DNA from: Sisyra terminalis
Taxonomy: Eukaryota > Arthropoda > Insecta > Neuroptera > Sisyridae
Assembly (NCBI GenBank): GCA_958496175.1
Contig: OY292275.1
Coordinates: 4,216,001 to 4,280,000 of the forward strand
Reading direction: 5' to 3'
Length of the DNA stretch: 64,000 nucleotides
The position numbers were made by a program, and so were the translations under genes. The notes beneath the pieces were generated by a model, which was not told the DNA's origin, did no database searches, and was given only the letters and a program-made list of their open reading frames with translations. Shown piece by piece: positions 33,142 to 46,590 of this stretch (position 1 is the first letter of the stretch; every line of letters starts with the position of its first letter).

Positions 33142-34563
33142 CTATAGCAATAAAAAAAAGTATAATTTTATTATTGGAAATCATTAGGAAGGAAAACGAA
33201 AATTGTAAATTGCAAAAAAAACCTTACTAAAGTTGTTTTTACATAGATATAAAGATTTTTAGGGTAGAAAATTGTTTTAACCACCTGCTGATATCAATTT
33301 ATTTTCCCTAAAACAATAATTTAATTTCCCTTAAGTTGTTTTTTATCAAATTCATTTTTTCATTCACTGCATATTAGACTGGGCCAAAAAAATCGACTTT
33401 TTTTTTTTGAAAAGGGTATCGAAAATATTGTTCAAGGTGACAAAAAAAAAATATCGGGAAAGTTTGAGCCCTTAATTTTAATATTAAGAGGTCTATCATC
33501 TTTAATTTCGATTTTTTATTTGTGCTTTCATTTTTACGTCAATGCTGCCAAACTATCAAGGTAAAAAAATCACCTGCGGATATATTTATAGAAAATTAAA
33601 TTTCCTACAAAAAACGTCTTTTTAAAAATTTTTGCCAGATACGCCGTTTCCGAATAATCAAGCTTTAATCATTGATATAATTTTTAGATTTATCCTCTTT
33701 ATTTTGGAATTTTGTAACTAACGAACAAATAAATATATAGAATTGAGAAAAATAAATTCTTGAAGGGAATTTAATGTTCTACAAAAAAGGTCTCTTAACG
33801 TATTTACTTTCAAAATTGGTTCAACAACGAAAAAAATAGTAATTTAATATTTCATTCAACTTTAACTGTGAATAACTCTTGAAAAAGTGATTTTATGTAA
33901 AAACTTAAAGACACCTTTTTTATAGAACATTAAATTCCCTTCAAGAATCTATATTGTTTATTTCTATATATTTATTTGTTCGTTAGTTACAAAATTCCAA
34001 AATAAAGAAGATAGTTCTAGAAATTATATCAATGATTAATTCGCTTGATTATTCGGAAACGGTGTGTCAGGCAAAAATTTTTAAAGAGACGTTTTTTGTA
34101 GGGAATTTAATTTCCTATAAATATTTGTGCAAATGAATTTTTTTGCATGGATAGTTTGACAGCATTGACGCAAAAATGAAAGCACAAATAAAAAATCGAA
34201 ATTAAAGATGATAGATTTCTTAATATAAATATTAAGGACTCACACCTTCCCGATATTTTTTTGTTACCTTGAACAATATTTTCGTTATACTTTTCAAAAA
34301 CAAAAATTTTTAAGTTTTTTTGGCCCCGTCAAATATGCAGTGATAGAAAAAATGAATTTGATCAAAAAACAACTTAAGAGAAAATTAAATTATTGTTTTT
34401 AGGGACAATAAATTGATATCAGCAGGTGGTTAAAATATTTTTCTACCCTAAAAATCTATATATCTATGTATAAAAAACTTTAGTAAGGTCTTTTTCAATT
34501 AAGAATTCTCATTTTCCTTCCTGATGATTTCCAGTAATAAAATTATACTTTGTTTATTGCTAA
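33142..34563. repeat. Concentric 1.4-kb palindrome containing foldback F1
   Basis: Outer arms of about 230 bases (left with GGAAATCATTAGGAAGGAAA, right with TTTCCTTCCTGATGATTTCC; also AACCACCTGCTGATATCAAT and its mirror) enclose a complete F1 foldback (about 33378-34332). F1 starts AGACTGGGCCAAAAAAATCG and ends GGCCCCGTC. The junctions themselves mirror: CACTGCATATT and AATATGCAGTG. So one continuous inverted repeat about 700 bases per arm results. No coding sequence. Confidence 0.85.
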
Positions 34564-34663
34564 GGGTTCTAACTTTCGCGATATTTATGTTTTGTCACCT
34601 TGAACAATATTTTTGATATACTTTTTAAAAAAAAAATAGTTAATTTTTTTGGCCCAGTCTTCT
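34564..34663 (-). repeat. F1 foldback terminal fragment
   Basis: A lone right terminus of F1: CGCGATATTTATGTTTTGTC, CCTTGAACAATATTTTTGAT, ending GGCCCAGTC. It directly abuts the palindrome. Confidence 0.75.
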
Positions 34664-35882
34664 GCATATATTCTTTCATTTTACTAGCGGCAAAACACAA
34701 CAATCGATTGTTGAGGATAAAAAATGCATCGGGAAAAGTTGGGTAAAAATAAAGCCACATCTGTCTTCCATTCCACCATCCCCATCTGCATCATCCCCCG
34801 TCGAACAGCTTTCGTTGTCTACGACGTCATTTTCACCCGAAAAAATCCATTCGTCCAATATCCGATATTATCATCATTCCATTTCATCTCCGAAAGGAAT
34901 TGATTAGTACAGTTATTTGCCGGAAAATCGCACTCAATCAGAATGGTGGTGGTTGTCGGAATTAAAGCGACGGAAGGGATGAAGGTGGTGGTGGTACGAT
35001 GGGGTGTTGGATGAACGAACGAGCGCTAACAACAGCGCCCGGCGAAAGAGGAAAGACAAAACTTTTACACGGATTATTACACTTTTTATTACACCATAAA
35101 GACAATTGAATCGCTCCAAATTGGGATAATGGAAAGGTTTAACCGATCTCACAACGAATGTGAGTGGGCGATGAAGCGGCTCGACCATTGAGACAAGGTT
35201 GGCGAAAAAAAATTCCTATTCGAAAAATTTATCAAAGAGAAAACCGGGGGGGCAGAGAACACATAACACACTTCTTCTTGCAACACGCCACCGAGGCCAC
35301 CAGTCGAATTGAAATTGGCGGCTATGTCGCGCGCTATTCAAGTGGATGAAAGAGCAGGACGGATGCTGGTGAAGAGACGGAGCCGACCGAGAAACGTGGC
35401 TAAAATATTGGATCTCATTAGTGTAAAGGAAAACGAAGGAACGAACGTATTTTGTATGGGTGAATTGTAAAGTGTCTCTAGGACTTGAGCCCGACTACTA
35501 CTATAGTAGTTGTGTATTAGAAAAACTTGCACCCCCCCCATCGAAAACCGTTCCAACTTCACCCCAAACAACACATACACCTCCACCAACCCTTGGCAAA
35601 TAATAACGAACAACGTCGTATAGGTGTGGAAGAAAATTTGAATTCAAATATAAGCGCAAAGAAAATTGCAATTTCGATCTCAACAGTTTGATGTAAGCAA
35701 TGGCCCTCATCCGTTTTTTTTTTCAATCAAAAGCCAAAGATATGTTCTTTGAAATTACATTTCAATAACTTCTTCTACAATTGAGCTTTCCAATTAGGTC
35801 TCGTTATATACGTTTGCTTCAATTACTAATTTCGATGTAATTAAGTTTCATGCATGTTCCATAAAAAAAATGAACCATTAGT
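34664..35882. other. Unique GC-richer island without a supportable gene
   Basis: Balanced composition, with CACCACCATC-like and GGTGGTGGT tracts. The several 60-90-codon ORFs overlap on both strands. No gene call is justified. Confidence 0.45.
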
Positions 35883-35885
35883 GTG

Positions 35886-37235
35886 GGTCAAAAAAATCGA
35901 TTATTTTTTTTTTTATAAGTGACACGGAAAAATGGGTTGCTAGACACCTTAAAAAAATTCTCACCAAGTATGAGCTCTTAATTTTAATAGGAAGATCCTC
36001 CGCATCGCAGTTTTGTATTTTTTTCTCAGTCCAATAGAAAAAAATTCATACCGCATCATTTATCGATTGTACAGAAAAATGTTCTGAGAGAATTTTTTAG
36101 GAAATTTAATGCTCTATAAAAAAGGTATTCTATATTTTTTCCGTAAGTCTCACCATTTGAAAGATATTAAGGATTTAATTTTGATTATTTTAAGACAAAT
36201 TTCATTTTTGTTTATGAATTTTATAACTCGACAATTAATGGCTCTTATACAATGCGCAATACAAATTTTTGTTGAAAATTAACTGCTCTACAAAAATGGT
36301 TTCTTATGTTTTGGCGATTAAATTAACCGTTCAAAAGATATTCATCATCAAACTTTCATGTGTACGGATTTTAAAAGTTTTTGATGAGATATTCGAATAA
36401 ATTCAATTTAACTTATAATTTTTGAGAAAATTTACACGAATTTTAGTTTTTATCAACTGAGAAACTTCAAAATATTTTTCAAGTTTTTTTTAATACTGAA
36501 ATATATCAAAATATATGTATAATGAAAACTTTACTTTTTTTATTAATAAATATTTAACTAAGCGATAAATAATGTACAATTTATTTTTTTTTTAAATGGA
36601 GACAAATATACTTATGTATAAAACAAAACTTGAAAAATATTTTGAAGTTTCTCAGTTGATAAAAACTAAAATTCGTGTAAATTTTCTCAAAAATTATAAG
36701 TTAAATTGAATTTATTCGAATATCTCATCAAAAACTTTTAAAATCCGTACACATGAAAGTTTGATGATGAATATCTTTTGAAGAGTTAATTTAATCGCCA
36801 AAACATAAGACACCATTTTTATAGAACAGTTAATTTCCAATAAAAATTTGTATTGCGCATTGTAAAAGAATCATTTATTGTCGAGTTATAAAATTCATTA
36901 ACAAAAATGAAATTTGTCTTAAAATAATCAAAATTAAATCCTTAATATCTTTCAAATGGTGAGGCTTACGGAAAAAATATCTGATACCTTTTTTGTAGAG
37001 CATTAAATTTCCTAAAAAATTCTTTCAGAAAATTTTTGTGTACAATCAATAAATGATGAGGTATGAATTTTTTTCTATTGGACTGAGAAAAAAATAGAAA
37101 ACTGCGATGCGGAGGATCTTCCTATTAAAATTAAGAGCTCATACTTGGTGAGAATTTTTTTTAAAGTGTCTAGCAACCCATTTTTCCGTGTCACTTGTAA
37201 AAAAAAATCAATTTTTTGGACCCACCCTAATGAAC
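35886..37235. repeat. Foldback element F4, 1.35-kb palindrome
   Basis: Arms run from GTGTGGGTCAAAAAAATCGA to its mirror near GGACCCACCCTAAT. Each holds GTCTAGCAACCCATTTTTCC or its complement, TTAATTTTAATAGGAAGATC, GCTCTACAAAAATGG and TTTTGATGAGATATTCGAAT. The arms are well conserved, about 650 bases each, around a centre at about 36555. Family order of boxes follows F1-F3 although the sequence differs. Non-coding. Confidence 0.86.
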
Positions 37236-38600
37236 CATTTATTTTGAAAGTGATGCAAATCAATTTGTTACTTAAAAAGTAAAACTTTAAATATACTGTT
37301 TTAAATACAAGAGCTTTCAAAGCTCGAAGCATTTCAATGCTTCATTGTAACCCATTGTTTATTGTAAAATTTTATATTGACATTTACGATTAGTTAAGCT
37401 AATTAACACGTTCATCTAAAGCTCCGACAGAGGAGAGCTATTGAAGTGTTTACGTGCCCCAATCAACTAGAGGGATGAGAGGGATAACTTCCTTAACTAA
37501 ACGTACCTACGTTAAATTCCCTGGGGTTGTTTATGTTTTATGCGTACAAAATAATCCCACATAGTATATCTCTAAGAAGTGAAAATTTTGTCAAAAATTT
37601 AAAAAAATCAATCAATGCAATTTGATGGTACAGTTTGTCTTTGAAACTGGGTCACCAGTCGGGTTCAAAGAAGATCAAACGCAAAGTTCATTATTAATAG
37701 CATTTAAAATTTGGTCCAAAACATTCGGCAACTCCCCCCCCCCCTCCCGAAATTAATTCTCCACGACAGAGACGTCACGAAGCACTTTTAGCATGCTAAT
37801 GAGTTTCATGAAGTCAAAGTGTAATTTTATGTAAAACTTATAACTTTAAATTTCGAAATCTTTCCCGAAAAACAAGGGTTGGTTCTGATTAAATAGAGTA
37901 CAACTAAAAAAAAAAATTCACATTTTATTTACGTAAGGGCATTGTTTAATACTCCGTTACTAAAATTAGCCCTCATAAGGAAAAGTCACCCTTCGAAAAT
38001 CGACTTATTTTAGAGCAAATTTGGTGCATGCCTTTTCACCTCCTTACTTCCCGTTTCGATTTCCCTAAGTTTTAGCGAACATTTTCAAATTGCTATTATG
38101 CAATATTATTACGGATGATTCGGTTAATAATATTCAGTTTAAGTTCAACGAAAAAAAGCATCCCTTATATCCTTTTTATACACTTGAAGACTGTCCTCTT
38201 TTAAATTTTGAATCGAAATTACGGTTGTCCTTTTGCATTCAGGACAAAAAAAAAACAAAACTAACTCTAAGAAAAATTATTTAAAAAATTAAATGCAATA
38301 GAAAGAAAGAGGGATTGATGATATGTGTATTCCTACCCCGCTTGTTTATTTTCCTGCCACATTGTAAACCAATGTCGATAATTTTTGGAACAAAATAAAT
38401 TTAAAGTAGGATAAAAACCATTGGAAAAGGAAGAGACTATAACAAAAATTAAAGAAAAAATAATTTACGGGAAGTTTGAGCTCAGAAAAAGGGAAGGGGT
38501 GAGTTTTTAAGGGTAAAAGACGGTTTATCTTCATTTTACAGTAAAACTACAAGTCTTATAGAAAAAAGTTAAATATTAAAGTTGTAGGTAATGAAAGGAT
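37236..38600. other. AT-rich intergenic DNA
   Basis: Includes a C-rich tract at about 37734-37746 and a short phrase repeated nowhere obvious. No gene or element is recognised. Confidence 0.45.
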
Positions 38601-38604
38601 CTAA

Positions 38605-40875
38605 AACTTTACTACTAGTACTGAACTAGTCAACCAGAATCTTGTTTCCCAATTGGTGGAAAATTTATTCAGATTTTCTGCTTGAAATTGGTAAACTAGG
38701 ATTCCAGGAAACAAAATAAACCTAGGCTGTAGTGTTGCGGTTGTCCGAATCAAACCTCATCTCGGTAAACCATACAAAAAAAAAATGTTGACACTGGTAC
38801 CAAATTTAATATAAAATTTGGCAAGCTAGGCTATCAAAGTGGGAAGGGAAAAGAAAAGAACTGAAAAAAATGTCGTTAGTCCTTCTGTACCTTTGTTTTG
38901 ACTATAACAAAAACAAGAAAGTTATTGACCGAAACAGCAGGATTAAAATCAAATCCACCCCTATTTTATAGCGAATTTTATCTACTTGTGTATTTAAATA
39001 AACATTTTTTAAATATTTGTTGTTATTTTTTTTAATTTTATTTACTCTCCCATCTCTTTTCGCAACCGTCTCCTAAAGCTACAAATCAACTTCAAACCCT
39101 TACCCTTCTAGGAGTGCCACCTTGCCATTATTAATTTTCCCCCAAAAATCTAGGAATATTGAACTTGGTACCGAGTCATAAGAGAAGTGACTCACTTGTT
39201 TGCTCAGACCAGGGTTTGGAGTCAAAAAATCGGTGATAAGATAAACCATCAAAACTTGGCCTTACACTAATCATTGATCCTTGTGGAGCAATACCAAAGG
39301 AAGAAATTACAGTAAAAGAATATCATAGATTTAAATAAATTTTAAGCTAGATTGATGATAGGCCTCATAGAGGCCTGAAAAAACATCCTTCTTATAATTA
39401 GGGTACTGTTGGATTTTCCAATACGCAGATTTTATCGTTTTGAAGATAAATTGTTTTTGAAATTTCGTTGAAAAGCAGCACTTAGGAGTAAGGCGACAAA
39501 AAAAGTTGGAAATTTCCGATTCCAGTACTAAACTAGTCAGTCAGCATCTTGTTTCCCAATTGGTGGAAAAAATGTCCGGATTTTTCGCTTAGAATTGGTG
39601 AAATAGGGACCCAGAATGTACAATTAGTTTAGGCTGTATTGTCGCGGTTTTCCAAATCAAACCTCATCTCGGTAATCCTTACGAAAAAAAAATTTTGACA
39701 CTGGTACCAAATTTAACATTTAATTTGGCAAGCTTGGCTATCAAAGTGGGAAGGGACCAGAAGAGACGTGAAAACAAATGTCGTTAGTCCTTCTTTACCT
39801 TTGTTTTGACAATAGCAAAAACAAGAAAGTTATTGACCAAAAAAAGCAGGATTTAAATCAAATCCACCCCTATTTTAAAGCAAATTTTATTTACGTGTGT
39901 ATTTGAATAAACATTTTTTAAATATTTGTTGTTATTTTTTTTAATTTTATTTACTCTCCCATCCCTTGTTGGAACCGTCTCCTAAAGTTACAGGTCAACT
40001 TCAAACCCTTACCCTTATAGGAGTGCCACCTTGCCATTATTAATTTTCCCCCAAAAATCAAGGAACATTGGACTTGGTACCGAGTCATTAGATGAGTGAC
40101 TCATTTGCTTAGCTCACAACCAGGGTTTGGAGTCAAAAAATCGGTGATAAGATAAACCATCAAAACTTGGCCTTATACTTATCATTGCTCCTTGTGGAGT
40201 AACACCAAAGGGAAAAGTCACAGTAAAAGAATAATAATAAATTTCAAGCTAAATTGATGAAAGGCCTCTATGAGGCCTAAAAATGCATCTTTTTTCAATA
40301 GGAGTACTGTTGGATCCTCCAATACGCAGATTTTATCGTTTGGAAGGTTAATTACTTCTGATATTTCGTTGAAAAGCAGCACTTAGTAGAATAACGACTA
40401 AAAAAGTTGGAAATTTCCGATCCTAGTACTGAACTAGTCAATCAGCATCTTGTTTCCCAATTGGTGGAAAAAATGTCCGGATTTTCTGCTTAGAATTGGT
40501 AAAATAAGGACCCAGAATATACAGTTAGTTTATGCTTTATTGTCGTGGTTTTCCAAATCAAACTTCATCTCGGTAATCTTTACGAAAAAAAATTTTGACA
40601 CTGGTATCAAATTTAGCAAACAATTTGGCAAGCTTGGCTATCAAAGTGGGAAGGGAACAGAAGAGAAGTGAAAACAAATGTTAATCCTTCCTTACCTTTA
40701 TTTTGACTATAGCAAAAACAAGAAAGTTATTGACCAAAAAAAGCAGGATTTAAATCAAATCCACCCCTATTTTATTAAATTTTATTTACCTGTGTATTTA
40801 AAGAAACATTTTTTTAATATTTGTTGTTATTTTTTTTTAATTTTATTTACTATCCCATCCCTTGTCGCAATCGCC
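38605..40875. repeat. Tandem repeat, 2.5 units of about 905 bp
   Basis: CTTGTTTCCCAATTGGTGGA starts near 38640, 39549 and 40449. Each unit continues with CAAACCTCATCTCGGTAA, AAGCTTGGCTATCAAAGTGG, AAGTTATTGACC, and, in the two full units, GGTACCGAGTCAT and AGATTTTATCGTTT. The third unit breaks off after the CTATCCCATCCCTTGTCGCA stretch. Copies two and three are more alike than either is to copy one. No ORF is conserved across units, so this is not a gene duplication I can recognise. Confidence 0.87.
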
Positions 40876-42150
40876 TTCCCCATGTCGCGGCGTCGTGCGC
40901 TATTTTAAGGACATTTAGAATAAATCAAACAAAATCCACTCCTATAAATCTTACAAGAGATAAATTTTTGTTAATCTCGCCCATACATATACACAGTACA
41001 CATAATACAATCTCGACATTATCTCCATCTCATCTAACAGAAAATATGAGCAGGAAAATGTGCACGAGTGAGGCAATGGTCGTAGACCACAAAGACCATA
41101 GGGGTTGAAATGAGAGATGATGATGATGCCGTTGAAGCGTTCAGAAATAATCGAAATTCGCGCAGTCCGTCGATAACTCACTAACGCCCGTGTGGTATCC
41201 CGCTAAGCTTTTGTTGTTATAATATCTCACTATATCCCGGTCCGGGGTACCCGGAGCCATTCCAACACGCATCCCCATCCCCCCGTGGCCAACCAACCAA
41301 CAATATTATTGCACACATATTTTTTTTTTGTTCCGCAGGTTATTGTTAGAGCCATTACAATCCATATACTCTTCACGATAAATTAACATAGATTTTTTTT
41401 CTGTGCCAAACAGGGGTTGGAATAAATTTCTTGAAAAATTCCCAACGCTCCTCGCACATATTTTGTAAGTGGGCGGAATAGGATGGACGGGGGAGACGAT
41501 TAATTTTCTTGGGGATAAAAATACGGGGGCGAAGTTGAAGGTATAGGGATGTATGTATGTGTCTGTCATCAATTGGGTCTCTCTAATGCACCCCACTAAG
41601 TGCTTGTCAATCACATTTTCTTCAACATCGTTTCCATAATATTCTCTCAACTTAGGGGTTGAAATTCGATGGCAAAACGTAAAGAATGTTTTCCTTAATA
41701 TTTCACCCGATACTGCTTACAACGACAACATGAGCAGCTTGTCATTTACCAATGTGGAAAGTGGAAAAATGCAGCATGGAAATTTATTTTTCAGGGAGAA
41801 CTTGACGGGGTAGTTTGGATCAAATCTACGTTTGCTTAGTACTTGGAGTTTTATGCAGGAAGTCTGCCAAAATTTTAAGTTTCAACCAAAAAAGTCGCTC
41901 TCAAAATATTTGATTTTTGGCTTAATAAAAAGCCTTATAACGTTTAAATAAATATCAAAAACAATTTTTAATTTGTTCATTCGAAATTTCCATAATACAA
42001 TATTAACCTTTGGAGCTGTCCATCTCCTGCTTATATCAAGCATAATGAGCTTTAAGTTGTCACACAAAATTACAATTTTTTTTTCACTTAAAAATCTTCA
42101 AACTTAAATGTGCATTCTTTGAACTATTAGAAATGTAGTCTTGCACTATT
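40876..42150. other. Unique GC-richer island without a supportable gene
   Basis: Starts with CATGTCGCGGCGTCGTGCGC directly at the end of the tandem repeat. The 95- to 114-codon ORFs here overlap on both strands and show no domain. Confidence 0.45.
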
Positions 42151-45100
42151 TCAAGCATTGAAAATTTTCATAATTTTTTAATTTTTTTTTAATATAAGTA
42201 TTCCCTTTGCTTGAATGAAAATAACCCCGATGAGGATTGAAAATAAAGGGAACTTTTTACTGTGTTTTAAAAGATAAGGTTTTTTCCATTATAAAAGCTT
42301 TTTCTGTCAAAAATCATTAATTGAAAGCTCAATATTTTATACTGATTTTTTTTGCTTAAAAATCTCCCAAATTCAATGAGCTTTCTTCCGACTATCTTGT
42401 CTAACAATCTTTTCTTCCATTATTTCAAAAGCAATAAATTTCCACCAGATTTGGGATACCCCAGAATGAACAATGTACTAGACCATCCGAATTTCTGGAT
42501 GATACAAGGCTACATGAAAAAAGCAACATAAAAAGTGCTTTAGTTACAAAGTGATAAAAATTACTACGAAATATTAAAACTTCTGCCTCAAATTTTCCCC
42601 TTTAAAGTTCAAATCAAGCCCTGAGCTTTCAAAATTGCCACTGTTTTAGCTGAGCAATAGTTTCTGGAGTTTTTCAAAAAAAAAATTCCTATCTTTTAAG
42701 CAGTTCTTAAATAAATTGAATGACAAAGAACGCAAATTTTATTTTTTTCATTCGAAAGCTCATAAAAGCATATTTATCATTAAGACTAGTTGTAGTTTTT
42801 GAGCTTTTAAAAGCCTATTTGTACTCAAGTACAATGAATTTTAAATACTCTTTACGCTTTTAAGACCCGCAAAAATAGGACAGTAATTAATAGTCCCATT
42901 TTCATGGTGAGATGGACCATAACGATTCGTATGAAATATCAGTATTCCTGCATAAAATTTTTAACTATAAAGTTTTTTATCAAGCCTTGAGCTTTCTCCT
43001 TCCCTACTTGGCATTTGTTTTTAGAATTATTCAATCGTTTTTATACACTTTTAACATAAACTAATAACGAAAATAAAAAATTTTATTATTCCCATTCGAA
43101 GATTCATACATTTTCCATTAAGACTAGATGTAGCTTTTGAACTTTTAAACGCCTACTATGCTTAAGTATAATAAATTTTCGACCAGTTCTGAATGATGTA
43201 CTTTTTTATAGATTGAAAATTGGTACAATTGGTGTCGAAACTAAATGCTCAAATTTTAATATGGTGAGATGGACAACAGCACGGGGAAGGTTGAATTTCA
43301 AAAATTAAATTCTTCTAATTTTTATATTAAGAATAGGTGAGCAAAAACATTGTAAACTTCTGCTGGTTCTAATAAGTGAAAATCCTCCCAATAAAATGAA
43401 AGTTTTTTTTTGTCCAATACTTCCAATAAATAGCTCAATTTTTTTAGATTAAAAAATTGAAATTTAAGTGAGAAAATCAATGACTGAACAAAGTTTGTGT
43501 ACTTAGTGTATCATAAATTACATTCATTTGACATTGTAGAGAAGAATTGTTTTACTTTGAGCTTTAAAATTGAAATGATAAATTTATGAAAGTGCTACGA
43601 TACGCCACTGGTTTAAAGGGGATACATTATCGAATTTATTATTGGAAAAAAAATATTGGAAACATTTTTTGGAATTACTCGATAATTTTGTTCCAGGTTT
43701 TTATACATTTTTTTCATAAACTAATAACGAAATAAACAAATTTTATTATTCCCATTCGAAAGCTCATACATTTCCCATTAAGACTAGATATAGCTTTTGA
43801 GCTTTTCAACGCCTACTATGCTCAAATATAATGAACTTTAGATCAATTCTATAAGATCAAGTCTTTTTAATGGTTTAAAAAACGGTTTAAATGGTGTAGA
43901 AGCTAAATGCTCAAATTGCGATAGTGAGATGGACAGCAGCATAGGGAAGGACATCTAATTGGCGGAAATTCGATGGGAAACAAAAAGAATATTTTTCTTA
44001 ATATTTTAACCGGTTTTTTTTTTCAATGACTACATGAATAATTTCTCATTAGCAAAGTAAAAAAAAATAGTATGAAATATTAGAATTCCACCACTAAATT
44101 TCCAACTATAAAGTTCTTTTTAAGCCCTGAGCTTTCTGTTTCCCTACTAACTTTAACTTGGCTTTAATTTTTGAAATTACTTGATCATTTTTTCAGTTTT
44201 TTATACATTTTTTGCATAAACTATTAACGAAATAAACAAATTTTATTATTCCCAATCAGAAGCTTTTGAGCTTTTCAACGACTACTATGCTCAAGTACAA
44301 TGAATTTTTAACCAGTTCTGAAAGATGTACTCTTTTTTTTTATGGAATAAAAATCGGTACAAATGGTGTAGAAACTAATTGTTCAAATTTTGATGGTAAG
44401 ATGGACAACAGCACGGGGAAGGTGAAATTTCAAAAATTAAATTCTTCCAATTTTTATACTAAGAATAGGTGAGCAAAAACAATGTTAACTTCTGCTAGTT
44501 TATTAAGTGAGAATTTGAACCCATTAAGACTAGATATAGCTTTTGAGCTTTTAAACACCTACTATGCTTAAGTATAAATAACCATAGATCAATTCTGAAA
44601 GATCAAGTCTTTTTAATGAATTAAAAATTGGTACAAATGATGTGGAAATTAAATGCTGAAATTTTGATGGTGAGATGGACAACAGCACGGGGAAGGTGGA
44701 ATTTCAAAAATTAAATTCTTCCAATTTTAATACTATAAATAGATTTTGTAACTAAACAAATATTCCTATTAACTATCTGTTGCCAAATTATTATTTCTTA
44801 TTATTTAGTTTTATTTTTATATATTACTTTTATATTAATGTTTCACATTATTATTAGCATTGATATTGTTATGTTAGACTATTATTATTATTTTTATTGC
44901 TACTGTTGATTGTTTTTATGATTGTTGTTATTGTTGCTATTGATTGTTAAAAATCTATTTTGTACTTATACAGCACTAATCTACTGGGACTAGTGCTTAC
45001 ATGGGATTGTCTATGGATTGAATGCACTTATTGCAACTCTATGCAGATTGTGCAATTTATTTGAAAATAAAATAAAAATATTATATTTTATGAATAGGTG

Positions 45101-45400
45101 AGCAAAAACATTGTAAACTTCTGCTAGTTTATTAAGTGAAAATTCTTTCAAGATAATGTAAGTTTTTTTCTGTCAAACATTTCTAATAAAAAGCTCAATA
45201 TTTCCAGATTGAAAAATGGAAATTTAAGTGAGGAAATCAACGACTGTACAAAGTTTGTGTAGTTAGTGTATCATAAATTATTTTCATTTGACACTGTATG
45301 GAAGAATTGTTTTACTTTGAGCTTTAAAATCGAAATGATAAATTTATGAAAACGCTACGATACGCCACTGATTTAAAGGGGATTTATTCTCGAATTTATT
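42151..45400. repeat. Degenerate tandem array
   Basis: A unit marked by GATGGACAACAGCACGGGGA, TTTCAAAAATTAAATTCTTC and AATAGGTGAGCAAAAAC recurs near 43270, 44400 and 44670, with a weaker copy near 43930. A second marker, GACTAGATNTAGCTTTTGAG, recurs near 42785, 43122, 43782 and 44530. Spacings vary from about 270 to 670 bases, so the array has suffered many deletions. Earlier parts (42151-42780) are only vaguely similar. One unit is split by a retroelement 3' end. Confidence 0.72.
44735..45088 (+). mobile_element. 3' end of an unidentified retroelement
   Basis: The insertion interrupts a tandem unit between CCAATTTTAATACTA and AATAGGTGAGCAAAA. Possible flanking duplications are TATAAATAG and TATGAATAG. 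It ends AATAAAATAAAAATATT, an A-rich tail. A hairpin with stem GCACTA/TAGTGC (44973-44996) is also kept in the inverse copy at 27.6-27.8 kb. No ORF. LINE 3' UTR or SINE; class undecided. Confidence 0.65.
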
Positions 45401-46590
45401 ATTAAAAAAATGTTGGGATAAACTTGTGTCTATTTGATGTTAATATTTATTTAATCTCATCACTTAACACTAACTCGTTTGGAATATATGTGTGGGGGAG
45501 AGTTGTGACGTTGAGTTTGCGTTTATTTTAAAATAAATTTTTAAATTAAAATTCCAACGTATTTGGCGTAAATGGAGGAGCATTGTATTTGTGAATGTGT
45601 ATATATATGTGAGGCATTATATATGGCGATTCAATGCGGTTGCCAGGGTTTAAAAGCTCACTCACCGGATGGCCGGGAAGTGGTCGAGGTGTGGAAAGAT
45701 CAAATAACTTTTATTCACCCGAAGCTTTTTGCTGCAACAAAGATTGTTTTGGATTTGCCCGTTCCAGCGGTGTTGTTTGCCACTAAATATTTTCTGACAG
45801 TCATAATTACTATCTAGAACTAGTCACTTTATCGTTTCGTTCGTGTCGTTCCAGCAACAGCATCAACAACAACAACTCGTCCCCCATATAATATATAAAA
45901 GCTCCACGATTCCACCCTTAATTTTAGCCCGGGGGAATGACGACCGGAACGCGTGTGTTATGTGCCAGGATTTGTGCCGTTGCGTGCCAAATGTGCGAGT
46001 GGAACAAAGTGGGCAAATCGCCGCCGATCAAGACGAAGACGGGCGACATGGGGGTGGTGATGGTGGTGGTGGTGGAAAGCTTGTTTTTGTAGGAAGTTAT
46101 GATGCATTCAGTTTGTTTATTGCACAAGTCGCGGCGCCACGGCCCATCATACCCAGCTCCTGTGGGATAGAACGCTTGCCACCCACCCCCCACCCCTCAC
46201 ATTTTCTACCACTTCCGACTACGACGTCGACGGCCACTACGAACACCAACAAGTTTCCACCGAAAATTTTGTTTTCATCAGAGCTCTTGCACTTTCGACC
46301 AACTAAATCTCCAACTATTTTTCATCCCTCTTAATTCCACCGTCCATAGATATATCTATATTTCACCTGAAGTTTCTCAACCGTGAAACATTCGCGTAGA
46401 AAAAAGCTTAGCATTTCCTTTTTGGGGGCTTTGTTACATTCTGCGCGAAAAATTCAAAGATAAAACGTTGCGAATAGTTTGCACGTTTGTGATAACTGGC
46501 AGACAACTTTGTCTGCGATTTCAAAGAAAATTTATTCGTTTTTTGAAATTAGAAATAACAAAAGGATGTTTAGGGTAGAAAATTTTCGGC
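45401..46590. other. Unique GC-richer island; one long low-complexity ORF not called
   Basis: A plus-strand ORF of 163 codons (45843-46334) begins with a Gln/His repeat from CAGCAACAG-type DNA and continues with Gly-, Pro- and Thr-rich sequence. An 89-codon ORF opposes it. I see no signal peptide, domain, or splice sites. The ORF could be part of an exon of an unrecognised gene, but low complexity makes that weak. Confidence 0.4.

Noticed and set aside
45843..46334. 163-codon plus-strand ORF, longest open frame without transposon homology after the RT
   Set aside because: Gln/His start from simple CAGCAACAG-type DNA, low complexity throughout, no domain, signal peptide or splice context, and an 89-codon ORF opposes it.
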